This document shows, piece after piece, positions 50,846 through 60,800 of a DNA stretch of 64,000 nucleotides (within the stretch, counting starts at the first letter, position 1; each line of letters opens with the position of its first letter). The stretch is from Acidobacteria bacterium Ga0077551 (GTDB lineage: Bacteria > Pseudomonadota > Alphaproteobacteria > Caulobacterales > Hyphomonadaceae), in assembly GCA_001464545.1 (NCBI GenBank), contig LNFC01000014.1, positions 186,001 through 250,000 on the forward strand. The letters run 5' to 3'. A program made the translations under genes and the position numbers. The notes below the pieces were generated by a model. It was given only the letters and a program-made list of their open reading frames with translations, was not told the DNA's origin and made no database searches.

Positions 50846-52456
50846 ATGTTGATGCCGGAAGCCAGCGCCCCTCGCCGCCGGCCCCCTCTGCGGCGCAACA
50901 CGACGATCCTCGGCTCGCGCATTGCGCGGCTGATCTTTGCGTCGAACCTCGCAGGCCTCGCGATCCTGATCATCGGCGCGATGGTGCTGAACGAGATGCG
51001 CGCCGGGTTCGTCGCCTCCAAGCAGCAGGACCTCGAGGCGCAGGCGCAGATTTTCTCGAGCCTCTTGTCGGATGATGCGACGACGCCGGAGCCGGGGCTC
51101 AACGCCGAGGCGGCGCGCCAGACGCTGCAGCGGCTGAACCTGCCGGAACGGGTGCGCGCGCGCATCTTCACGCCGGAAGGCGAACTGATCGGCGACAGTT
51201 ATTACCTCTCCGAGCGCGTGGACGTGACCGCCCTGCCTCCGCTGAGCGAGCCGGGACTCTTGGCCCGGACAGGCCGCGACCTTTCCGAATGGGCGGGCAG
51301 CGCGTTCGACTTCTTCTCGCCGCGCCGCTCCTCCGAAGCGCTCCGCTCACAGAGTTTCGAGGATGAATTCGAGATTGCCGCTCTGGGCGGTCAATCGGCG
51401 AGCCAGCGGTTCTCGGATCGGGGCAACCGGGTGATCTCGGTATCGATGCCGGTGCAGCGGGTGTCTGCGGTCGTCGGCGTGCTGGTGCTGGAGGCGAGCG
51501 ACATCGACGAGATCATCCGCGCCGAGCGGGTGGCGCTGGTGCCGTTCATTGGCGTGGCGGTGCTGATGGCATTCATCACGTCGGTGCTGCTAACGCTGGG
51601 GATCGCGCGGCCCTTACGGCGGCTCGCGCTGGCGGCGGACCGGATCCGGTCGGGCGCGTCCGACAAGATCGACGTGCCGCTGCTGACGCAGCGCACCGAC
51701 GAGATCGGGGACCTTGCGACCTCGATCCAGAGCATGACCGAGGCGCTGCTGGAGCGGATCGAGGCGAACGAGCAGTTTGCGGCGGACGTGGCGCATGAAC
51801 TGAAGAACCCGCTGACGTCCATCCGCTCCGCCGTGGAGACGCTTGAGCGGGTGAAGGACCCGGACGCGGCGACGCGGCTGCGGCAGGTGATCACCTCGGA
51901 TGTGAAGCGTCTCGACCGTCTGATCACGGACATTTCGAATGCCTCGCGCCTCGAGGCGGAGATGACGCGCCTGCCGGCGGAGCAGATCGACATTGCCAAG
52001 TTCGTGCGCGATGTGGTGCGCACCTATGAGGGGATCGGCGAGGGCGAGAGCGCGGTGCATGTGTCGTTCACGGATGCGACGATGGGCGCGCGGCTGGTGG
52101 TGCGCGGGCGCGAGGGGCCGCTGGGCCAGGTGTTGCGCAACCTGATTGACAATGCGCGCTCCTTCTCGCCGGGCGGCTCGACCGTCGAGGTGCGCCTCGA
52201 CCAGACGAATGACGGCCCGCGGACGATTGCGCGCCTGACGGTGGAGGATTCCGGCCCGGGCGTGCCGCCGGACAAGCTCGAGACGATCTTCAACCGTTTC
52301 TATACGGATCGTCCGAAGGGCACGGCCTTCGGCAACAATTCGGGGCTGGGCCTGTCGATCGTCAAGCAGATCATCGCGACGCATCGCGGCAAGGTCTGGG
52401 CGGCGAACCGGACCGAGGGCGGCGCGAAGTTTACGGTGGATTTACCGGCGGTTTGA
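50846..52456 (+). CDS. chvG: ChvG-type sensor histidine kinase
   Basis: 536 residues from the ATG at 50846 (GGGAGGGG upstream). TM1 LIFASNLAGLAILIIGAMVL (~30-50), periplasmic domain ~230 residues, TM2 LVPFIGVAVLMAFITSVLLT, HAMP, HisKA with FAADVAHELKNPLTSIRSAV, HATPase with NNSGLGLSIVKQII. ChvG/ExoS senses acid or envelope state and phosphorylates ChvI. Separated from chvI by the hydrolase, DUF3995 and cyclophilin genes. Confidence 0.92.
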   Translation: MLMPEASAPRRRPPLRRNTTILGSRIARLIFASNLAGLAILIIGAMVLNEMRAGFVASKQQDLEAQAQIFSSLLSDDATTPEPGLNAEAARQTLQRLNLPERVRARIFTPEGELIGDSYYLSERVDVTALPPLSEPGLLARTGRDLSEWAGSAFDFFSPRRSSEALRSQSFEDEFEIAALGGQSASQRFSDRGNRVISVSMPVQRVSAVVGVLVLEASDIDEIIRAERVALVPFIGVAVLMAFITSVLLTLGIARPLRRLALAADRIRSGASDKIDVPLLTQRTDEIGDLATSIQSMTEALLERIEANEQFAADVAHELKNPLTSIRSAVETLERVKDPDAATRLRQVITSDVKRLDRLITDISNASRLEAEMTRLPAEQIDIAKFVRDVVRTYEGIGEGESAVHVSFTDATMGARLVVRGREGPLGQVLRNLIDNARSFSPGGSTVEVRLDQTNDGPRTIARLTVEDSGPGVPPDKLETIFNRFYTDRPKGTAFGNNSGLGLSIVKQIIATHRGKVWAANRTEGGAKFTVDLPAV

Positions 52457-52468
52457 GCTTCAAGCCCC

Positions 52469-53047
52469 TCACGTCCTGGTATACTTCCAGTTTCTGGCTT
52501 TGCCTTCGGCGAGCCATTCAACGGCTTGCTCGATACGGCGGATGCGGGTGGCGTCCTGTTTAGCGTCCGTGATCCAGGTGATGTAGTCGCGCTGGTTGAA
52601 GGGCGAGAGCGCCTTGAAGGTGGCGGCGGCGGGTTTGGAGGCTTTCAGCGCTTTCGCCAGATCAGCGGGCACGTCAGGCGGGGGTTTGGGCGGTTTCCGC
52701 GCGGCAGCGGGACCGGCCTCGATCTTCTGCATGCGGACCTTGAGGACTTTGGCGAGGGCGGCTTTTGATGGCAGGTCGGCCATCGTCTGCATCTTGCCGA
52801 ATTCGCCCATGCCCTCGGCGCCTTCCTCTTTGCGCTCGCCCTGCACGAAGAAGGCGACGTGGCTTTTGAAGCCGGCGAGGCCGCAGAGGTTCTTGCCCCG
52901 ATACGACAAGGACGGCGCGCCCCACTTGATCGTTTCCTCCGCCTCCGGACAGATGGCGTGAGCCATCTCGCGAAGACGATGCAACATCGGCTGCGCAAAT
53001 TCCGCAGCCTTCTCGATGTAGGCGTCAACGCGGGCGTCTGTCTGCAT
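52469..53047 (-). CDS. YdeI/DUF1801-type protein
   Basis: 192 residues from the ATG at 53047. N-terminal DUF1801 domain (AEETIKWGAPSLSYRGKNLCGLAGFKSHVAFFV) and a C-terminal OmdA/YdeI-like helical region (FKALSPFNQRDYITWITDAKQ). Linker with KPPKPPPDVP. Its start overlaps the acs stop by 1 bp (TGATG), so acs probably drives it. Function unclear; YdeI affects resistance to peptides in Salmonella. Confidence 0.8.
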   Translation of the reverse strand: MQTDARVDAYIEKAAEFAQPMLHRLREMAHAICPEAEETIKWGAPSLSYRGKNLCGLAGFKSHVAFFVQGERKEEGAEGMGEFGKMQTMADLPSKAALAKVLKVRMQKIEAGPAAARKPPKPPPDVPADLAKALKASKPAAATFKALSPFNQRDYITWITDAKQDATRIRRIEQAVEWLAEGKARNWKYTRT

Positions 53048-54993
53048 CAACGGTTCTGGCGGTTGTCGATCAGGTCGGTGACGACTTCCGGGTCAGCCAG
53101 CGTGGAGGTGTCGCCGAGACTGCCGAATTCGTTCTCGGCTATCTTGCGCAGGATGCGGCGCATGATCTTGCCGGAGCGGGTTTTTGGCAGGCCGGGGGCG
53201 AACTGGATCAGGTCAGGCGAAGCGATGGGGCCGATCTCGCCGCGCACGTGCTGGACGAGGTTCTTGCGCAGCGCTTCGTCCGCGACGACGCCCTGGCGGA
53301 GCGTCACGTAGGCGTAGATGCCCTGCCCCTTGATGTCGTGCGGGTAGCCAACGACGGCGGCTTCGGCGACGGCGTCATGGCTGACGAGCGCGCTTTCGAC
53401 TTCGGCGGTGCCCATGCGGTGGCCGGAGACGTTGATGACGTCATCGACGCGGCCGGTGATCCAATAGAAGCCGTCCTCGTCGCGGCGGCAGCCATCGCCG
53501 GTGAAATACTTGCCGGGATAGGCGGTGAAATACGTGTCGACGAAGCGCTGGTGATCTCCGTACACGGTGCGCATCTGGCCGGGCCAGCTGTCGGTGATCA
53601 GGAGGTTGCCGTCAGCGGCGCCTTCGAGTTCCTTGCCTTCGGCGTCCACCAGCACGGGCTGGATGCCGAAGAAAGGGTGCGAGCCGGCGCCGGGTTTCAT
53701 CACGGTGGTGTTCGGCAGCGGCACGATCAGTGTGCCGCCGGTTTCTGTCTGCCACCAGGTATCGACAATGGGGCAGCGGCCTTCGCCCACAACATGGAAA
53801 TACCATTCCCAGGCTTCGGGGTTGATCGGCTCGCCGACCGTGCCGAGGAGGCGGAGGGACTTTCGGTGCGCCTTCTTCACCGGGCCTTCGCCTTCGCGCA
53901 TCAGGGCGCGGATGGCGGTGGGGGCGGTGTAGAAGATGGTGACCTTGTGATGGTCGCAGACTTTCCAGAAGCGGCTGGCATCCGGGTATGTCGGCACGCC
54001 TTCGAACATCAGGCTGGTCGCGCCGTTGGCCAATGGTCCGTACACGATGTAGGTGTGGCCGGTGACCCAGCCGACATCCGCCGAGCACCAGAAGATGTCG
54101 TTTTCCTTCAGGTCGAAGACGTATTCGTGCGTCATCGAGGCCCAGACGAGATAGCCGCCGGTGGTGTGCAGCACGCCCTTCGGCTTTCCGGTGGAGCCGG
54201 ACGTGTAGAGGATGAAGAGCGGGTCTTCGGCGCTCATCGGCTCGGGCGGGCAGTCGGCGGAGATGTCCTTGCCGATTTCGTGCAGCCAGTGGTCGCGGCC
54301 GTCGACCATCGGCACGTCGGCGCCGGTGCGCTGGACGACGAGGACGGATTTCACGGTGCCGCCGGCGATCTCGCAGGCGCGGTCGACGTTGGCTTTCAGC
54401 GGCACGGTCTTGCCGCCGCGCAGGCCTTCATCGGCGGTGATGATGACGGTTGATCCGCAGTCGGTGATGCGGCCTGCGAGGGCGTCCGGCGAGAAGCCGC
54501 CGAAGACCACCGAGTGGACGGCGCCGATGCGCGCGCAGGCGAGCATGGCGTAGGCCGCCTCGAGGATCATCGGCATGTAGATGGTGACGCGGTCGCCTTT
54601 CTTGACGCCGAGCTGTTTCAGCACATTGGCGAACTTGCAGACGGCGGTGTGCATCTGCCTGTAGGTGATCGTGTAGGTCTCGCCGGGGGCGTCGCCTTCC
54701 CAGATCATCGCCGCCTTGTCGCCGCGCTTTTCGAGGTGGCGGTCGAGGCAGTTGGCGGAGACGTTGAGGACGCCGTCATGATACCAGCGCACGTGCAGGT
54801 CGCCGGTTTCCCAAGAGACGTCCTTCACCTGCGTGTAGGGCGTCATCCAGTCCAGCCGCTCGCCCTGCTCGCCCCAGAAGGCGATGGGGTCCGCGAGCGA
54901 GGCGGCGTAGATCTCGCGGTATTTCTCCGGCGTGAGGTTGGCCTGCGCGGCGAAGGCTTCGGGAACGGGATAGGATTTCGACGTATCGCTCAT
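53047..54993 (-). CDS. acs: Acetyl-CoA synthetase
   Basis: 648 residues, the usual length. AMP-binding motifs [29 protein letters not shown] and [30 protein letters not shown]; acetylation-site lysine in [12 protein letters not shown]. Activates acetate to acetyl-CoA with ATP. The SSS symporter genes on the same strand upstream suggest an acetate uptake-activation unit. Confidence 0.97.
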   Translation of the reverse strand: MSDTSKSYPVPEAFAAQANLTPEKYREIYAASLADPIAFWGEQGERLDWMTPYTQVKDVSWETGDLHVRWYHDGVLNVSANCLDRHLEKRGDKAAMIWEGDAPGETYTITYRQMHTAVCKFANVLKQLGVKKGDRVTIYMPMILEAAYAMLACARIGAVHSVVFGGFSPDALAGRITDCGSTVIITADEGLRGGKTVPLKANVDRACEIAGGTVKSVLVVQRTGADVPMVDGRDHWLHEIGKDISADCPPEPMSAEDPLFILYTSGSTGKPKGVLHTTGGYLVWASMTHEYVFDLKENDIFWCSADVGWVTGHTYIVYGPLANGATSLMFEGVPTYPDASRFWKVCDHHKVTIFYTAPTAIRALMREGEGPVKKAHRKSLRLLGTVGEPINPEAWEWYFHVVGEGRCPIVDTWWQTETGGTLIVPLPNTTVMKPGAGSHPFFGIQPVLVDAEGKELEGAADGNLLITDSWPGQMRTVYGDHQRFVDTYFTAYPGKYFTGDGCRRDEDGFYWITGRVDDVINVSGHRMGTAEVESALVSHDAVAEAAVVGYPHDIKGQGIYAYVTLRQGVVADEALRKNLVQHVRGEIGPIASPDLIQFAPGLPKTRSGKIMRRILRKIAENEFGSLGDTSTLADPEVVTDLIDNRQNR

Positions 54994-55020
54994 GGATCGG
55001 GCCTGACTGGTTTGCTGGGC

Positions 55021-56799
55021 CTAGTCTACCGGCGCCATGCCCGAGTCCGCAATGCCGTGGGAGCGGCGGGTGCCGGGAATCCGGATGTCCTCGACGAGGT
55101 CCTGGATGTCCTGCGGCGGCGGCTTTGTCGCGAGGGAAACGGCGACGCCGACGAGGATCGAGAGGATCATCACCACGAAGCCGATGCCCTCCGGCGAGAC
55201 GCCGAGGAACCAGTCCTCCGCCGTGGCGGCCTTTCCGGCGCCGAGCTTGAAGTGCCAGATGTAGGCGAAGGTGGGGATCAGGCCGGTAAGCATGGAGGCG
55301 ATGGCGCCTTCCCGGTTCATGCGCTTCCAGAAGATTCCAAGGAGGATGACCGGGAAGAGCGAGGCCGCCGCCAGGCCGAAGGCGAAGGCGACGACCTGCG
55401 CGACGAAGGCGAGATCGGCCGAGTATATGCCCATGAAGCCCGCCGCGATGACGGCCGCGGCGGCGGCGGCCCGGGCGACGCGCAGCTCGGTCTTGTCGGT
55501 CATGCCTTTGAAGAAGGTGCGGCGGCAAAGGTCGTGGCTGACCGCTGAGGAGATGACCATCAGGAGGCCGGCAGCGGTGGACAGCGCGGCGGCGAGACCG
55601 CCCGCAACGACGAGGCCGATGACCCATTCCGGCAGCTGCGCGATCTCGGGATTGGCGAGGACGTAAATGTCGTTGTTGACGGTGACTTCGTTCTCGAGGC
55701 CGTCCGGCGCGGCAGGGCCGCGGATCTGCATCTGGCCGTCGCCGTTCTTGTCGTCGAAGGCGACGAGACCGGTAGTTTCCCAGTTGGCAAACCAGGCGGG
55801 ACTCGGCGTCTCGCCGGCCTCGCTGACAAGTTGGCTGCCTTCCGCGTATTCCGCGGCGGGCACATAGGTCGTCTCATTGACCGACTCGATGATGTTATGT
55901 CGCGCGAAGGCGCCGACGGCCGGGGCGACGGTGTAGAGGATTGCGATGAACACGAGGGCCCAGCCCGCCGACAGGCGCGCGTCCGCTGCGTTTGGCACCG
56001 TGAAGAAGCGGATGATGACGTGCGGCAGGCCGGCGGTGCCGAACATCAGCGCGGCGGTGATGCAGAAGATGTCGAAGTTGGTCTTGGATGACGAGAGATA
56101 GCTTTCGAAGCCGAGGCCTTTCACGGTCTCGTCCAGCTTCTGCAGCATCGAGACGTCGTCGCCCTTGAGGTTGCCGATGAAGCCAAGCTGCGGGACCGGG
56201 TTGTTGGTGAGCATCAGCGAGATGAAGATGGCGGGCACGGTGTAGGCGAAGATCAGCACGACGTATTGCGCGACCTGGGTGTAGGTGACGCCCTTCATGC
56301 CGCCGAGCACGGCATAGACGAAGACGATGCCCATGCCGAAGAAGATGCCGGTGTTGAAGTCGACACCGAGGAAGCGCGAGAAGGCGATGCCGACGCCGGA
56401 CATCTGGCCGGCGATATAGGTGAACGAGACGAACAGCGCGCAGATGACAGCGACGATGCGGGCGGTGCCGGAATAGTACCGGTCGCCGACGAAGTCCGGC
56501 ACGGTGAACTTGCCGAACTCGCGCAGGAACGGGGCGAGCAGCAGCGCGAGCAGCACATAGCCGCCGGTCCAGCCCATCAGGTAGACCGAGCCGCCATAGC
56601 CCATGCCGGCGATCAGGCCGGCCATCGACAGGAAGGAGGCGGCGCTCATCCAGTCGGCAGCGGTGGCCATGCCGTTGACGACCGGGTGGACGCCGTGGCC
56701 GGCGACGTAGAAGTCATTGGTCGAGCCGGCGCGGGCCCAGAGGGCGATGCCGATGTAGAGGCCGAAGGTTCCGAGAACCCAGATCAGTGTCCAATCCAT
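55021..56799 (-). CDS. Sodium:solute symporter, VC_2705/ActP-like
   Basis: 592 residues, about 13 helices. SSS signatures GWTGGYVLLALLLAPFLREFG and a late region VVAFAFGLAAASLFPVILLGIFWKRM. An unusual ~75-residue loop between helices 8 and 9 contains an EF-hand-like DDKNGDGQMQI, roughly at 55725-55760. With DUF4212 as small subunit and acs next, acetate or a related monocarboxylate is the likely substrate. Confidence 0.88.
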   Translation of the reverse strand: MDWTLIWVLGTFGLYIGIALWARAGSTNDFYVAGHGVHPVVNGMATAADWMSAASFLSMAGLIAGMGYGGSVYLMGWTGGYVLLALLLAPFLREFGKFTVPDFVGDRYYSGTARIVAVICALFVSFTYIAGQMSGVGIAFSRFLGVDFNTGIFFGMGIVFVYAVLGGMKGVTYTQVAQYVVLIFAYTVPAIFISLMLTNNPVPQLGFIGNLKGDDVSMLQKLDETVKGLGFESYLSSSKTNFDIFCITAALMFGTAGLPHVIIRFFTVPNAADARLSAGWALVFIAILYTVAPAVGAFARHNIIESVNETTYVPAAEYAEGSQLVSEAGETPSPAWFANWETTGLVAFDDKNGDGQMQIRGPAAPDGLENEVTVNNDIYVLANPEIAQLPEWVIGLVVAGGLAAALSTAAGLLMVISSAVSHDLCRRTFFKGMTDKTELRVARAAAAAAVIAAGFMGIYSADLAFVAQVVAFAFGLAAASLFPVILLGIFWKRMNREGAIASMLTGLIPTFAYIWHFKLGAGKAATAEDWFLGVSPEGIGFVVMILSILVGVAVSLATKPPPQDIQDLVEDIRIPGTRRSHGIADSGMAPVD

Positions 56800-56802
56800 G
56801 TC

Positions 56803-57081
56803 TCAGCCCTCGATCCGGTATTTCTTCTCGAGGCGGTTCATCGCGGCGCAGTAGTAAAAGATCAGCGCGACGAAGACGTAGATCGACCCGTTCTGGGCGA
56901 ACCAGAAGCCGAGCGGGGCGCCGCCGATATGGAACTGGTCGAGGAATTCGCGGAAGAGGATTCCGGCGCCGAAGGAGACGAGGAACCAGAGTGCGAGGAG
57001 GGTCAGCGTGAGGCGGATGACCTCGGGCCAATAGCCCTTGCGGTCTGGCGATTGGTCTGGCGATTCTGGCGCGTCGGCCAT
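56803..57081 (-). CDS. DUF4212 symporter small subunit
   Basis: 92 residues with two helices (LTLTLLALWFLVSFGAGILF and SIYVFVALIFYYCAAMNRLEKKY), the DUF4212/TIGR03647 small subunit that always precedes VC_2705-type SSS proteins. Three bp separate the two genes. Confidence 0.9.
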   Translation of the reverse strand: MADAPESPDQSPDRKGYWPEVIRLTLTLLALWFLVSFGAGILFREFLDQFHIGGAPLGFWFAQNGSIYVFVALIFYYCAAMNRLEKKYRIEG

Positions 57082-57206
57082 GTGGTCCCTCCCCGGACTC
57101 GGTGTTCCGGTGATGTGGCAGCACTAAACCGGCCCGATCAAGCCTTTACTTGGCGCAAGGAGCGCGTTCTGATCGGCGGCAACAAGAAACAACGGGAGGA
57201 CAGGCC

Positions 57207-58211
57207 ATGTTCAACAATACTGAATGGCTGAGCCAGGTGCGCGAGGACGTGATTGATCCGGCGCGCGAGATTGTCGATCCGCACCATCATCTCTGGCCGA
57301 AGCCGCATCTCGAATATGATCTGGAAGAGCTGTGGTCCGACACGCAGGACGGGCACAAGGTGGTGCAGACGGTGTTCATGGAATGCGGGTCGGCTTATCG
57401 CTCAGACGGGGCGGAGCATCTGTTTCCGGTGGGAGAGACGGAGTTCGTGACGGCGGCGGCGCTGCGGGCGGCGCGGGAGCCGTCGAAGGCGCAGATTGCC
57501 GGGATCGTCGCGCATGCGGATTTGCGGCGGGAGGACCTCGACGCCATCCTGAACGCGCATGAGGTCTCCGCGCGCGGCCTGTTCCGGGGCATCCGGCATT
57601 CGGGGTCGCGCGACGAGAGCGGCGCGGCGCTGAGCATTCCGGGACGCGCACCAAAGGGCCTGTTCGAGAACGCGGATTTCCGGCGCGGTGTGGCGCGGCT
57701 GGGAGAGCGAGGGCTGACCTATGACACCTGGATCTACCATCATCAGCTGACGGACTATGCCGCCCTTGCACGCGCGGTGCCGGGCACGGTGATGATTCTT
57801 GACCATTTCGGCACGCCGCTGGGCGTCGGTCCGTATGCGGGCAAGCGGGACGAAATCTTCGCGAAGTGGAAGGACGACATTGCCGCGGTGGCGGCCTGCC
57901 CGAACGTGTACGCGAAGCTCGGCGGGCTCGCGATGCCGGACAATGGCTTTGGCTGGGCCGGGCGGGAGAAACCTCCGGGATCGGATGAGTTCGTCGAGGC
58001 GCAGGCGCCGTGGTATCATCACGCGATCAAGGTGTTCGGAGCCGAGCGTTGCATGTTCGAGAGCAATTTCCCGGTGGACCGGCTGTCGCTCAGCTACCGG
58101 ACTCTGTGGAACGGGCTGAAGAAGATCGCGAAGGACTATCCGGAGGCCGCGCAGGCGGCGATGTTCAGCGGGACGGCGCGGAAGGTCTACAAGCTGGAGG
58201 GCGTGCGATGA
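57207..58211 (+). CDS. Amidohydrolase (PF04909)
   Basis: 334 residues from the ATG at 57207 (GGGAGGA upstream). Metal-binding HxH in IVDPHHHLWPK (~residue 30), later MILDHFGTPLG and MFESNFPVDRLSLSYRTLW. This is the amidohydrolase-2 family (lactonase or decarboxylase type). The stop overlaps the next start (ATGA). Substrate unknown. Confidence 0.85.
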   Translation: MFNNTEWLSQVREDVIDPAREIVDPHHHLWPKPHLEYDLEELWSDTQDGHKVVQTVFMECGSAYRSDGAEHLFPVGETEFVTAAALRAAREPSKAQIAGIVAHADLRREDLDAILNAHEVSARGLFRGIRHSGSRDESGAALSIPGRAPKGLFENADFRRGVARLGERGLTYDTWIYHHQLTDYAALARAVPGTVMILDHFGTPLGVGPYAGKRDEIFAKWKDDIAAVAACPNVYAKLGGLAMPDNGFGWAGREKPPGSDEFVEAQAPWYHHAIKVFGAERCMFESNFPVDRLSLSYRTLWNGLKKIAKDYPEAAQAAMFSGTARKVYKLEGVR

Positions 58212-59245
58212 CGAAACTCCCGCCCCTTCCCGCGCAGCCTGCGGGCGTGCCCTGGCCGACAACCGAATGGCCGGAGGCGAAGCCGGGTACGGCGACGGCG
58301 GCGAAGCTCGCGCCGCTGCTGGATCTTGCGTTCAGCGATCCGGCGCCGGCGAGCCTGGGCGAGACGCATGCTTTCCTCGCCGTGCAGGGCGGGCAGATTG
58401 TGGCGGAGCGGTACTGGACCGGGTTCAGGCCGGAGAGCACGCATCATTCCTGGTCGCAGGCCAAGAGCATGACGCAGGCGCTGGTCGGCATTCTCGTGCG
58501 CGAGGGCAAGCTCGACATCTACGCGCCGCCCGACGTGCCGGAATGGCAGGGTGCGGACGATCCGCGCCGCACGATCACGCTGGACCAGCTCTTGCGGATG
58601 TCGAGCGGGCTGAAATTTGCCGAGGATTATGTGGATGCGGGCGTCTCGGATGTGATCGAGATGCTGTTCGGGTCGGGCAAGGAGGATGTCGGCGGGTTTG
58701 CCGCGACGTTCCCGCTGATCCATCCGCCGGGCACGGCGTGGAGCTATGCGAGCGGGACGACGAATATCGTGGCGCGGATTGCGGCGCGGGCGCTGGGGGC
58801 GAGCGGTGAGGCGTTCCGGGCGTTCATGTTCCGGGAACTGTTCGGGCCGATCGGCATGACGTCGGCCGACCCGAAGTTCGATAAGGCGGGCACGTTCATC
58901 GGCTCGTCCTTCTGTTTCTGCACAGTGCGGGATTTTGCGCGCTTCGGGATGCTGTACCTGCGCGGCGGCGTCTGGGATGGGCGGCGCATCCTGCCGGAGG
59001 GCTGGGTGGACTATGCGCGCACGCCGACGCCCGTGCCGCCGACCGAGACCTATGGCTATGGCGCGCACTGGTGGCTGGGCATGGCGGGGCCGGGCAGCTT
59101 CTCGTCGAATGGCTATGAGGGGCAGTACACGGTGATGGTGCCGGAGCTGGACCTGATCCTCGTGCGCAACGGGAAATCCCCGCTGGACCAGAAGGATGAG
59201 GTCATGCGCTGGATGGGCGACATAGCGGACTGTTTCAGGGTCTAA
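58208..59245 (+). CDS. Serine hydrolase, beta-lactamase class C fold
   Basis: 345 residues. SxxK motif SQAKSMTQALVGILV (Ser ~81) and tyrosine motif WSYASGTTN where class C enzymes have YxN. Esterase or peptidase of the EstB/6-aminohexanoate hydrolase type rather than a lactamase. No signal peptide. Co-transcribed with the amidohydrolase. Confidence 0.83.
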   Translation: MTKLPPLPAQPAGVPWPTTEWPEAKPGTATAAKLAPLLDLAFSDPAPASLGETHAFLAVQGGQIVAERYWTGFRPESTHHSWSQAKSMTQALVGILVREGKLDIYAPPDVPEWQGADDPRRTITLDQLLRMSSGLKFAEDYVDAGVSDVIEMLFGSGKEDVGGFAATFPLIHPPGTAWSYASGTTNIVARIAARALGASGEAFRAFMFRELFGPIGMTSADPKFDKAGTFIGSSFCFCTVRDFARFGMLYLRGGVWDGRRILPEGWVDYARTPTPVPPTETYGYGAHWWLGMAGPGSFSSNGYEGQYTVMVPELDLILVRNGKSPLDQKDEVMRWMGDIADCFRV

Positions 59246-59328
59246 CGGCCCCGCTTGCCTTCCCATTCCCCTTCCCCTATACGCCCGCCTTCAAAGGACG
59301 GCGCCAGGCCGTACCTGTCAGGTTCCGA

Positions 59329-59345
59329 CTTTCCCCAAGGGAAAG
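59329..59345 (+). promoter_or_regulatory. Hairpin in the rplY leader
   Basis: CTTTCCC-CAA-GGGAAAG, 7 bp stem with a 3-nt loop, ends 26 bp before the rplY ATG. A second small palindrome ACCT-GTC-AGGT lies at about 59313-59323. Possible autoregulatory leader of a ribosomal protein gene. Confidence 0.3.
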
Positions 59346-59371
59346 CGCGGTCCAGGGCGAAAGGAAACCAA

Positions 59372-60085
59372 ATGTCCAAGCACAAGATTTCATTCAATGT
59401 TGACGTGCGTGAGCGCGTCGGCACCGGCGGCGCCCGTGAGGCTCGCCGCCAGGGCTTCGTGCCCGGCGTCCTGTACGGCGGCGATCTCGCCCCGGTCGCC
59501 ATCAATCTAAAGAAAGCCGAAGTGATCAAGGCGATCGAAACAGGGCAGTTCCTGAACGCGACCGCCACGCTGATCCACAAGGGCGAGAAGCAACTCGTGA
59601 TCCCGCAGGGCATCCAGATGCACCCCGTCTCCGACCAGCCCTGGCACGTCGACCTGCGCCGCGTCGAGCCGGACCAGATCATCAAGGTCGAGGTTCCGGT
59701 CCACTTCAAGGGCCAGGAAACCAGCCCCGGCCTCAAGAAGGGCGGCACGCTCAACATCGTCCGCCACGCGGTCGAGCTGAACGTTCCGGCGGCCAAGATC
59801 CCGGAATACATCGAGGCCGACATCTCGGCGCTCGAAGTCGGCGACAACATCAAGATCTCGGACATCAAGCTGCCGAGCAACGCGACCCCCGCCATCACCG
59901 ACCGTGACTTCACGATCGCCACGATCGCAGGCCGCGGCGGCAAGGCTGAGGAAGAGCCCGCAGCGGCAGCTTCGGCAGATGCCGTACCGGCCGCCAAGGC
60001 CAAGGCACCGGCTGCAGGCGCAGCAGCCCCAGCCAAGGGCGCTGCCCCGGCCAAGGCCCCGGCGAAGCCTGCCGGCAAGAAGTGA
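59372..60085 (+). CDS. rplY: 50S ribosomal protein L25 / general stress protein Ctc
   Basis: 237 residues from the ATG at 59372 (AAAGGAAA upstream). L25 N-terminal domain (RVGTGGAREARRQGFVPGVLYGG), middle HVDLRRVEPDQIIKVEVPVHFKG and a CTC-type C-terminal domain, ending in an Ala/Lys/Pro tail. Binds 5S rRNA. Followed by a terminator and then pth, the usual rplY-pth order. Confidence 0.95.
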   Translation: MSKHKISFNVDVRERVGTGGAREARRQGFVPGVLYGGDLAPVAINLKKAEVIKAIETGQFLNATATLIHKGEKQLVIPQGIQMHPVSDQPWHVDLRRVEPDQIIKVEVPVHFKGQETSPGLKKGGTLNIVRHAVELNVPAAKIPEYIEADISALEVGDNIKISDIKLPSNATPAITDRDFTIATIAGRGGKAEEEPAAAASADAVPAAKAKAPAAGAAAPAKGAAPAKAPAKPAGKK

Positions 60086-60102
60086 TCCTTCTGGACAATC
60101 TG

Positions 60103-60134
60103 GAGGCCGCCCGTCACAAGCGGGCGGCCTCTTT
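60103..60134 (+). terminator. Terminator or attenuator between rplY and pth
   Basis: 11-bp perfect stem GAGGCCGCCCG/CGGGCGGCCTC with 7-nt loop, then only TTTG, so read-through into pth is likely. Confidence 0.7.
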
Positions 60135-60170
60135 GATTCCGGGGGCGGATGAAGGACGGACAGGCGAGCC

Positions 60171-60794
60171 ATGCTGATCCTTGCCGGACAGGGAAACCCG
60201 GGCGCGAAGTACGCCAAGAACCGGCACAATACCGGCTTCTTGCTGCTCGACCGGATTCACGCCGCGCACAGCTTCGGGCCGTGGCGCGCTAAGTTCGATT
60301 CCGAGATTTCCGAAGGGGCCATCGACACCCCGAACGGCCGGCTGAAGGTGCTGCTGCTGAAACCGCTGACCTATTACAACGAGTCCGGACGGGCGCTGTC
60401 GAAGGCGTGCGCGTTCTACAAGGTGGGGCCGGAAGCGGTCACGTTGATGTATGACGAGATTGATCTTGCGCCGGGCCGCGTGCGCGTGAAACGCGGCGGC
60501 GGCGCGGCGGGCAACAATGGCGTGCGCTCGGCCACAGCCCACCTAGGCCCCGACTTCCGGCGCATCCGCGTCGGCGTTGGCCATCCCGGCGACAAGGCGC
60601 TGGTGATGCCCTACGTGCTGTCGGATTTTCCGAAAGTCGATCTCGAATGGTTTGTTCCGCTCGGCGACGCGATCTGCAAGGCCCTGCCCTACCTGCTGGC
60701 CGATGACGACGAGCGGTTCCAGACCGAGGTCATGCGGCTCGCCCCCGCCCCGAAACTGGACCCGAAACAGGCGGGCCGTCCGGGGACGGAGTAA
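60171..60794 (+). CDS. pth: Peptidyl-tRNA hydrolase
   Basis: 207 residues. LILAGQGNPGAKYAKNRHNTGF holds the catalytic His (~residue 21); also KPLTYYNESGRAL, MYDEIDLAPGRVRVKRGGGAAGNNGVRS with the conserved Asp (~95) and Asn. Releases peptides from peptidyl-tRNA. Essential. Convergent with the NfeD gene at a 6-bp gap. Confidence 0.97.
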   Translation: MLILAGQGNPGAKYAKNRHNTGFLLLDRIHAAHSFGPWRAKFDSEISEGAIDTPNGRLKVLLLKPLTYYNESGRALSKACAFYKVGPEAVTLMYDEIDLAPGRVRVKRGGGAAGNNGVRSATAHLGPDFRRIRVGVGHPGDKALVMPYVLSDFPKVDLEWFVPLGDAICKALPYLLADDDERFQTEVMRLAPAPKLDPKQAGRPGTE

Positions 60795-60800
60795 CGACGG

